DNA from: a virus
Length of the DNA stretch: 35,933 nt
Reading direction: 5' to 3' (one strand)
Virus record (IMG/VR): IMGVR_UViG_3300001920_000005
Location: 1 to 35,933 of that record
Shown here one piece after another: positions 31,645-35,933 of the stretch (its first letter is position 1; every line of letters starts with the position of its first letter). Made by a program: the position numbers and the translations under genes. The notes under the pieces were generated by a model. It searched no databases. It saw only the letters and a program-made list of their open reading frames with translations, and was not told the origin of the DNA.

Positions 31645-32363
31645 TCCGACGCGACACCGACATCATGGCAGCGCTCAGAGCGCGCCAGCGCGGCTTTCTG
31701 TTGAACCCGTTTCGCTTCGGCGGCGGCGCCGGGCCAGCGACGGACCCGTTCTTCAGCAGCACAGTGCTCAACTGCCATTTCGACACCGACAGCTCATGGA
31801 CTGACAACAGCGCTTCACCCAAGACGTTGACCGCCACCGGCACCATCGGCTGTGTATCCAGCCCGGCAAAGTTCGGCAACTCGTTGTCCGTGAACAGCAG
31901 CCAGTCCAACTATCTGAGCGTTGCGGCGTCAAGTCAGTTCATCTGCGCCGGGGAGTTCACCTGGGAGTACTGGATTTACAGCAACTTCTCGTCGCAGATC
32001 TTTGTGGTTCAGCAAGCCTCCCATTGGGCCCTCCTTGTGAACACAGCCGGCGCTCCGAGCATTGCATGGGGCGGTTCGCAGCGGCTTTTGCTGAGTGACT
32101 TAACCGTGGCCGACAACACCTGGACGCACGTGGCCTTTTGTCGCGACTCGTCCAACGTCATCACTGGCTACGTCGGCGGAGTCAAGTCGGCTGATACAGC
32201 AACAGTTTCAGGCAACGCCGGCGGCAATGTCACGTTGCGAATCGGGAACAGCAACGTCATCGGTTCGACGCAGAAGTACATCGACGACCTTCGTCTTACG
32301 CGTGGTGTCGCTCGCTACAACGCCAGTTTCACGCCGCCATCGGCGCCGTTTCCGGATTCTTGA
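31641..32363 (+). CDS. LamG-domain receptor-binding candidate
   Basis: 240 aa from GTG 31641, overlapping the fibre stop; ATG 31665 is an alternative. Residues about 45-235 are a LamG/concanavalin-like domain: NCHFDTDSSWTDNS, FGNSLSVNSSQSNYLSVA, FTWEYWIYSNF, WTHVAFCRDSSNVITGYV and KYIDDLRLTRGVARY. This resembles the insertion in the hub. Such domains bind sugars, so it may recognise surface polysaccharide. Confidence 0.8.
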   Translation: MIRRDTDIMAALRARQRGFLLNPFRFGGGAGPATDPFFSSTVLNCHFDTDSSWTDNSASPKTLTATGTIGCVSSPAKFGNSLSVNSSQSNYLSVAASSQFICAGEFTWEYWIYSNFSSQIFVVQQASHWALLVNTAGAPSIAWGGSQRLLLSDLTVADNTWTHVAFCRDSSNVITGYVGGVKSADTATVSGNAGGNVTLRIGNSNVIGSTQKYIDDLRLTRGVARYNASFTPPSAPFPDS

Positions 32364-32365
32364 GC

Positions 32366-32422
32366 ATGACCAATACCGATTTCGACTTCCTGGCGCTGCA
32401 AGCGCGCAACAAGGCAGGATGA
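32366..32422 (+). CDS. possible 18-codon leader ORF before the holin
   Basis: ATG 32366 opens 18 codons (MTNTDFDFLALQARNKAG) ending in a TGA that overlaps the ATG at 32419. There is no ribosome binding site, but it lies two bases after a stop and could be coupled. It may only relay ribosomes to the holin. Confidence 0.3.
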   Translation: MTNTDFDFLALQARNKAG

Positions 32423-32673
32423 GCATGAAGCAAGAAGCTTTTGACGCAACCGCCGCTGCCCTGGGCAGCAAGGCCACCTACACCGGCGCGGCAACCACCA
32501 CCGCAAGTTGGCTACTCAGCAGCGAGTTCGGCGTTCTGTTCGGTCTGCTGCTCGGTGCCTTGGGCTTGCTGGTCAACATGTACTTCCAGCACCGCAGGGA
32601 CCGCCGGGAGGAGCGTGAGCACTTGCGCCGCATGGACCGCATGAAGTCCACTCAACCAGGAGATCTGCAATGA
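32419..32673 (+). CDS. holin, HP1-like
   Basis: 84 aa from ATG 32419 or 82 aa from ATG 32425 (MSMKQEAF...). One clear transmembrane helix (FGVLFGLLLGALGLLVNMYF) preceded by a weaker one, then a highly charged tail (QHRRDRREEREHLRRMDR), the layout of HP1-type holins. It sits first in the lysis cassette, before a second membrane protein and the lysozyme. Two in-frame starts two codons apart recall the lambda S dual start. Confidence 0.75.
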   Translation: MSMKQEAFDATAAALGSKATYTGAATTTASWLLSSEFGVLFGLLLGALGLLVNMYFQHRRDRREEREHLRRMDRMKSTQPGDLQ

Positions 32674-32927
32674 AGCTCGTCGAAGACTGGAGGCGTGCAT
32701 GGCGCTGGTACTCCATGTGGGCGTTCTCTGCCATCAGCATCATCAGCGGCGGCAGCGGCATCCTGGTGCACCTCACACCGACCATGCTGGGTGCCAAGGT
32801 GTTGTTCATGCCCACGTGGACCTGGGCTGAGGTGGTGGCCTCGGTCATCGCCTTCCTGGCGATCACGGGGGGCATCGGCCGCCTCATCAGCCAGAAGCCG
32901 GAAGTCGACATCGAGGTGGGCACATGA
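32670..32927 (+). CDS. second lysis-cassette membrane protein (holin/antiholin candidate)
   Basis: 85 aa, ATGA overlap with the holin. Two hydrophobic segments (FSAISIISGGSGILVHL; VVASVIAFLAITGGIGRL) separated by a short Trp-containing loop. Similar two-span proteins are found between holin and endolysin in related phages and may be an antiholin or the actual holin. Assignment rests on topology and position. Confidence 0.62.
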   Translation: MKLVEDWRRAWRWYSMWAFSAISIISGGSGILVHLTPTMLGAKVLFMPTWTWAEVVASVIAFLAITGGIGRLISQKPEVDIEVGT

Positions 32928-33421
32928 AGAGCCCTCGCGCCACTATCGGTACGCTGGTGCTCAGTGCGGCGTCTTTGATCGGCATCGCCATCAACGAAGG
33001 CTACACCGACAAGGCCATCATCCCCACCAAGGGAGACGTGCCCACGCTGGGATTCGGCACCACGACGCGGCCCGACGGCTCCCCGGTGCGCATGGGCGAC
33101 ACCACGAACCCGGTGGAAGCCCTGCAACGCAAGGCGCGCGACCTGCAGCGCTTCGAGGGTGCGCTCAAGCAATGCGTCACCGTGCCGCTCTATCAGCACG
33201 AGTACGACGCCTATGTGGACATGGCCTACAACATCGGCTCGGCCGCCTTCTGCGGCTCAACCATGGTGCGCCGGCTCAACGCTGGGGACTACCAAGGCGC
33301 GTGCGACGCCATCCTGATGTGGAAGCGGGTCGGGCAGCAGGATTGCTCGGTACCCGGGAACCGCGTCTGCTGGGGCCTGTGGCAGCGCCGCCTGGCCACG
33401 CACAAGCAGTGTCTGGGGTAA
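32924..33421 (+). CDS. lysozyme (GH24), probable SAR endolysin
   Basis: 165 aa. The N-terminus (IGTLVLSAASLIGIAI) is a weakly hydrophobic, Gly/Ala/Ser-rich signal-anchor-release segment. The catalytic Glu is in INEGYTDK and the conserved GFGTTT loop follows after DVPTLGFGTT, matching GH24 T4/P21-type lysozymes. Further Cys residues (KQCVTVPL, AFCGST, QQDCSVPGNRVC) could support disulphide-controlled activation in the periplasm. It cleaves peptidoglycan at lysis. ATGA overlap with the upstream gene. Confidence 0.87.
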   Translation: MKSPRATIGTLVLSAASLIGIAINEGYTDKAIIPTKGDVPTLGFGTTTRPDGSPVRMGDTTNPVEALQRKARDLQRFEGALKQCVTVPLYQHEYDAYVDMAYNIGSAAFCGSTMVRRLNAGDYQGACDAILMWKRVGQQDCSVPGNRVCWGLWQRRLATHKQCLG

Positions 33422-33425
33422 GGCC

Positions 33426-33791
33426 GTGATCTACACCCACGCCGCTGCGGCGCTGGCCGGCCTGGCTATCGGGTTCACCGGTGGCTGGTGGGTGCAGGGC
33501 TGGCGCCATGACTCCATGGAGCTCGAACGCCAGGAGACGGCGCGCGAGTCCGGCCGCCTGGCGGCCCGCGCCGCTGAAGCCGTCAGCGCGCGCCACGAGG
33601 ACGACAAAGCCGCGCTGCGTGCCGAGTTCAAGCCCATCTACAAGGAGGTGGAAGTTGTTGTCCAGAAGCCTGTGTATCGCAACGTGTGCCTGGATGCTGA
33701 CGGCCTGCGCCTCCTCGAGCGCGCCGTACGAGGTCCAGCCACCGCCAGCCAACCTGCGTCAGCCGTGCGCGGATCTGGCGCCACCCGCTGA
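33426..33791 (+). CDS. Rz-like i-spanin
   Basis: 121 aa from GTG 33426. One N-terminal membrane span (AAAALAGLAIGFTGGWWVQGW) followed by a charged periplasmic helix (ERQETARESGRLAARAAEAV, EDDKAALRAEF), the form of Rz i-spanins. It bridges to the o-spanin lipoprotein to fuse the membranes at lysis. The Rz1 gene starts inside it in another frame. Confidence 0.82.
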   Translation: MIYTHAAAALAGLAIGFTGGWWVQGWRHDSMELERQETARESGRLAARAAEAVSARHEDDKAALRAEFKPIYKEVEVVVQKPVYRNVCLDADGLRLLERAVRGPATASQPASAVRGSGATR

Positions 33792-33894
33792 CGGCACGAG
33801 CGCGGCGATGTTGCGCTGGTCGATCAACACCGCAGAGGCCTACCGCGAATGCCAGCAGCGCCACCGGCGCCTGGTGGAGGCGTGGCCACGCTGA
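33655..33894 (+). CDS. Rz1-like o-spanin lipoprotein (embedded)
   Basis: 79 aa in the +1 frame relative to Rz, starting at TTG 33655. The start is chosen because AAGGAGG (33642-33648) sits six bases before it and because the next residues give a lipoprotein signal (LSRSLCIATCAWMLTAC) with lipobox LTAC; the acylated Cys is residue 18. A Pro-rich segment (PPPANLRQPCADLAPP) follows, as in Rz1. Overlaps Rz by 137 bp and extends 103 bp past it. Confidence 0.85.
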   Translation: MLSRSLCIATCAWMLTACASSSAPYEVQPPPANLRQPCADLAPPADGTSAAMLRWSINTAEAYRECQQRHRRLVEAWPR

Positions 33895-33938
33895 ACCGAC
33901 AACCCGCAGTTGTCTCCAGGGCGGGCGACCGCCCTTTG

Positions 33939-33977
33939 AGCCCGCCACCCACCAAAGGTTGGCGGGCTTTCTTCTTT
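33939..33977 (+). terminator. terminator of the late/lysis operon
   Basis: Perfect 9-bp stem AGCCCGCCA (33939-33947) / TGGCGGGCT (33960-33968) followed by TTCTTCTTT. Lies 45 bases after the Rz1 stop and abuts the end of the convergent GIY-YIG gene. No T-run on the other strand. Confidence 0.88.
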
Positions 33978-34332
33978 ATCGCAGGAGGCTGCCGTACGGG
34001 GACGGCTTGTGCTGCTCGTTCAGCGCCGGTGCGAAAGCCCTGATCATCGCTGCTTCGACGTTGGAGCGTTCCCAGTCGTTCCGGAGCAAGCAGATCCCGA
34101 CGTGGGTCGCCCCGCGCCGCGCTGCTTCATCCCACCGTTCATGGAACGGGAGGCGCTGGGCAAGGTTCTCTGTTTTGCCAACGTAGTGAAGCAGCCACTT
34201 GCTGTACCCGGCGGCTGGCGGAGTGAGGAACAAGTAAACCCCTCCTGACTGAGTCCAAAGGCTCAGCTTGGGGTAAGCGCCGAAGTCATAGCGCAGACCA
34301 TCGATGGTCGTGAAGGAGATTGTCGGTACCAC
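33976..34332 (-). CDS. GIY-YIG nuclease-domain protein
   Basis: 118 aa from GTG at 34330-34332, chosen because AAAGGA lies six bases upstream and the residues from here form one compact domain; a longer frame to 34599 crosses a perfect terminator-like hairpin. Motifs: GVYLF (31-35, GIY), HYVGKT (49-54, YIG), Arg60 and Glu93 (SNVEAAMIRAF), the expected catalytic residues. The ARRGATHVGICLLRND stretch matches stand-alone GIY-YIG proteins. Convergent with the lysis operon, so it is a separately expressed right-end gene. Function unknown; anti-phage defence or a homing-type nuclease are possibilities. Confidence 0.75.
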   Translation of the reverse strand: MVPTISFTTIDGLRYDFGAYPKLSLWTQSGGVYLFLTPPAAGYSKWLLHYVGKTENLAQRLPFHERWDEAARRGATHVGICLLRNDWERSNVEAAMIRAFAPALNEQHKPSPYGSLLR

Positions 34333-34807
34333 TGGTCGTCCTTTCGAGACGGTGAGCGATCGACCATCCAAACGCACCAGACCTGTGGCAATATTCCCTT
34401 GCGATCGGATCCCACAGATCCAGCACCCCCGGTCGACCAGATTGGGGTTGACAAAGCCGGCCTGCCAGCCGGCTTTGTCGTTTCTGGACGGCACCAATGT
34501 ATATGGTGTGAGCGGGGGCATCAAGGCACTACCGGTAGTGTTTTTCATGGGCTTGGTGCTGTCCTGAGCTTCATAGAGCCACACACGAAGGACCTTCAAC
34601 TTCTGTACCCGTACGTACGGGTTCTGTGCGGCTCCTAGAGCGATTTCGCTCCGCAGCCCGCATGACGCCTAGCTTCCGTCCTCTAGGCGCTTTCCGACGA
34701 GTGGTTGCTTTGCTACCACCTTGGACATGTCGACTGCACGTACTCGACTGGGCCAGGCCATCGAAACCCTGTCACGAGCCTTTTCGCGGTGGGTACAGTG
34801 CCCATGC
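34333..34807. other. 475-bp palindrome-rich intergenic region
   Basis: No convincing gene on either strand; open frames here are shadows. It contains dyads at 34450-34479 (12-bp arms), 34527-34540 (CACTACCGGTAGTG, then TTTTT), 34587-34597 (GAAGGACCTTC), 34607-34622 (ACCCGTACGTACGGGT), 34631-34651 (two alternative GAGC/GCTC hairpins) and 34666-34689 (CGCCTAG-N10-CTAGGCG). It may hold a small RNA, attenuator or operator set. Confidence 0.6.
34450..34479. terminator. perfect 12-bp hairpin, bidirectional terminator-like
   Basis: GACAAAGCCGGC / GCCGGCTTTGTC with a 6-nt loop. T-containing flanks on both sides (TTTGTCGTTTC on plus) give a modest bidirectional terminator. It separates the GIY-YIG gene from sequence to its right. 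Confidence 0.55.
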
Positions 34808-35047
34808 ATGAACACCGACGAAACGAACGGGATACTCGTCCAAGTCCCAGGCGCAACCATCAGCGAAGCCCAGAACACGCTGCCGCCTGCCGGGCCAGAC
34901 GTGCCTGAGGTGATGTATGTTGAAGTGGGGTGCTCAGGTGTCGGCGTGGTGCGTATCCGGTACCGCGCCAAGAAGAGCCCCAGGCGGGGTTTCTCGAACT
35001 GGTTCTGGGTGGCTGAGCATGCAGAACGCGTTGAAAACCTGCCCTGA
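34808..35047 (+). CDS. right-end phage protein of unknown function (79 aa)
   Basis: MNTDETNGILVQVPGATISE... with a beta-rich middle (EVMYVEVGCSGVGVVRIRYR) and a C-terminus with KKSPRRGFSNWFWVAEHAERVE. ATG 34808 lies about nine bases after a TACAGT sequence (34794-34799), a possible -10; no ribosome binding site is seen. Longer in-frame starts at 34721/34727 exist. Last gene before the attachment site; may be a cargo gene. Confidence 0.5.
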   Translation: MNTDETNGILVQVPGATISEAQNTLPPAGPDVPEVMYVEVGCSGVGVVRIRYRAKKSPRRGFSNWFWVAEHAERVENLP

Positions 35048-35049
35048 TC

Positions 35050-35154
35050 TTTGGAATACTGCCCGAGGCTTCCCAGGGAAACTGCACTTCTGTCGCGCAG
35101 TTTTTGGAATATCAATTCAGCGCAGAAGACCCGCTATTACTCACATTTGGCATA
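35050..35154. repeat. three TTTGG(A/C)ATA direct repeats beside the att core
   Basis: TTTGGAATA at 35050-35058 and 35103-35111, and TTTGGCATA at 35146-35154, all in one orientation and ending exactly at the att core. Candidate integrase arm-type or core-flanking sites. Confidence 0.5.
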
Positions 35155-35202
35155 GGCCTGTCACGCCGGGGGTCGCGGGTTCGAGCCCCGTCCACTCCGC
35201 CA
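35155..35202 (+). other. attR: 3' fragment of tRNA-Asp
   Basis: The 48 bp contain the anticodon loop CTGTCAC (anticodon GTC), the variable loop, the T arm GCGGG-TTCGAGC-CCCGT and the acceptor strand CCACTCC plus G73 and CCA. The 5' half (acceptor, D arm, start of the anticodon stem) is absent upstream, so this is not a functional tRNA but the duplicated core left by integration into the tRNA 3' end. The intact gene should lie at attL beyond the left edge. Confidence 0.9.
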
Positions 35203-35212
35203 GATTTCCCGA

Positions 35213-35253
35213 ACGGGGCAAGCACTTAGCTGTGCTTGCCCCGTTTTTGTTTT
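35213..35253 (+). terminator. host terminator downstream of the tRNA locus
   Basis: Thirteen-bp perfect stem ACGGGGCAAGCAC / GTGCTTGCCCCGT, loop of 6, then TTTTGTTTTTG. Its position 10 bp after the tRNA 3' end shows it is the original tRNA terminator, now separated from the promoter by the prophage. Confidence 0.92.
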
Positions 35254-35534
35254 TGAAGTCTGGAACCGTTTCGGACATGCGTTTTCAGGCACGCGGCCAG
35301 CCATCCCCCTTGGCGGCCTGGCGGCATCGGCCCGTGCGCGACGGCTCAACGCCGCCAGGGTACAGGGTTGACAGAAGCATTGCGCCGCGCCCACACCTTG
35401 ATGTGCATCAACGGACCCGGACCTCGGGATCTGGATACTGATTCGCATGCGTGGCATTCGCGCATGAGGTGCTGCGCCTCGTCATGCAGTGCTCACCAGC
35501 CCTGGAACGTTCATTACAGGCGGAAGGAGATCCC
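35254..35534. other. host intergenic region
   Basis: 281 bp between the tRNA terminator and the YdcH-like gene. It has a TTGACA at 35368-35373 without a matching -10, and a TTGATG-TG-CATCAA dyad at 35398-35411 that could be an operator. No gene is supported. Confidence 0.5.
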
Positions 35535-35753
35535 ATGTTCCCTGAGTACCGAACGCTCATCACAACCCTCAAGCAGACCGATCAGCACTTCACAAGGTTG
35601 TTCGACAAGCACAACGACCTTGATCAGCGGATCAAGAACATGGAGGGGCAGATCGAGCCGGGAACCGGGTTGGAGATCGAGAACCTCAAAAAGGAGAAGC
35701 TGCGGCTCAAGGACGAGTTGTACGCGCTGCTGAAGAAGGCGAGCGGTCACTGA
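35535..35753 (+). CDS. YdcH family (DUF465) protein
   Basis: 72 aa from ATG 35535 with GGAAGGAGA upstream. A short helical hairpin (FTRLFDKHNDLDQRIKNME) and a coiled coil (LEIENLKKEKLRLKDELYALL), the YdcH pattern. A small cytosolic protein of poorly known function. First chromosomal gene past attR. Confidence 0.85.
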   Translation: MFPEYRTLITTLKQTDQHFTRLFDKHNDLDQRIKNMEGQIEPGTGLEIENLKKEKLRLKDELYALLKKASGH

Positions 35754-35794
35754 CGATCCCGGATCCTGTTCATGCAATCTGACCGGGAGCGCTC

Positions 35795-35933
35795 ATGAGG
35801 TCCAGGATGAAAGCCGCCGTCTTCGTCGAAAAGAACCGCATCGAAGTGGTCGACAAGCCCATACCCGACGTGGGCCCCAACGATGCGTTGATCCGCATCA
35901 CCACCACGACCATCTGCGGCACCGATGTGCACA
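35795..35933 (+). CDS. zinc-dependent alcohol dehydrogenase, N-terminal part
   Basis: Runs off the right edge. ATG 35795 has GGGAG five bases upstream; ATG 35807 (MKAAVF) is the alternative and the usual family start. The 46 visible residues (MKAAVFVEKNRIEVVDKPIP, LIRITTTTICGTD) are the start of medium-chain zinc alcohol dehydrogenases, with the catalytic zinc Cys in ICGTD. Substrate cannot be judged. Confidence 0.88.
   Translation, partial: MRSRMKAAVFVEKNRIEVVDKPIPDVGPNDALIRITTTTICGTDVH

Noticed and set aside
33976-34599. Long version (207 aa) of the GIY-YIG protein
   Set aside because: Upstream part would translate through a perfect 12-bp hairpin and lacks domain character; GTG 34332 has the ribosome binding site.
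34669-35115. Minus-strand frame of 148 codons near the right end
   Set aside because: Low-complexity Ser/Arg/Thr translation antisense to the 79-aa gene.
35155-35202. Functional tRNA-Asp gene
   Set aside because: The 5' half is missing; sequence before 35155 cannot form the acceptor, D arm or complete anticodon stem.

Overview
The window is the greater part of a tailed-phage prophage (about 1-35202) plus the start of the flanking chromosome (35203-35933). GC-rich DNA, strong GC-biased third codon positions and a tRNA-Asp fragment of betaproteobacterial type suggest a Burkholderiales (probably Comamonadaceae-like) host; this is inference without a database search. The right phage/host junction is visible: 35155-35202 is a 48-bp 3' fragment of tRNA-Asp (anticodon loop, T arm, acceptor strand, CCA), followed by a strong host terminator. 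The intact tRNA and the integrase should lie to the left of base 1; no integrase is present here.

Layout. (1) 6535 down to 1, minus strand: a leftward early operon behind a sigma70-like promoter (6569-6597). Small phage genes overlap stop-to-start, then a winged-helix-like protein, a ParB-like protein with a Cys cluster, a small membrane protein and a large SNF2-type helicase/DNA methyltransferase fusion that runs off the left edge. (2) 6659-8410: immunity region with a lipoprotein in the rexAB-like position downstream of an S24 CI repressor, an operator region, and a divergent Cro-like gene whose message is predicted to be leaderless. (3) 8410-12576: rightward early genes: Cro, a minus-strand 89-aa gene, a CII-like regulator, a Toprim primase and an SF3-type helicase, followed by an unusual 210-bp array of nine CGTWACG sites, a 20-bp inverted repeat and two long alternating purine/pyrimidine tracts (candidate replication origin). 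(4) 12580-23247: packaging and head: small terminase, GpA-type large terminase, a Mor-like regulator, lambda-type portal, S49 protease with an in-frame nested scaffold, decoration protein, Mu gpT-like capsid, head-tail joiner, tail terminator and tail tube. (5) 23258-32363: tail assembly chaperones joined by a predicted -1 frameshift, tape measure, four gene-transfer-agent-like tail-tip genes (DUF2460, DUF2163, NlpC/P60, hub), a fibre and a LamG protein; a LamG-like domain is also inserted in the hub. (6) 32419-33977: lysis cassette (holin, second membrane protein, SAR-type lysozyme, Rz and an embedded Rz1) closed by a terminator. (7) 33976-35154: right-end accessory region with a GIY-YIG nuclease, a palindrome-rich intergenic stretch, one small gene and candidate integrase arm sites. 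(8) Host: YdcH-family gene and the start of a zinc alcohol dehydrogenase.

The genome is a mosaic siphovirus: lambda-like packaging, head proteolysis and tail assembly, a Mu-like capsid subunit and a GTA-like tail tip. All structural and lysis genes look intact. The most unusual signals are the CGTWACG/Z-DNA-prone element after the helicase gene, a 19-bp twin repeat with a dyad core flanking the portal block, the helicase-methyltransferase fusion, and the palindrome cluster beside the GIY-YIG gene.
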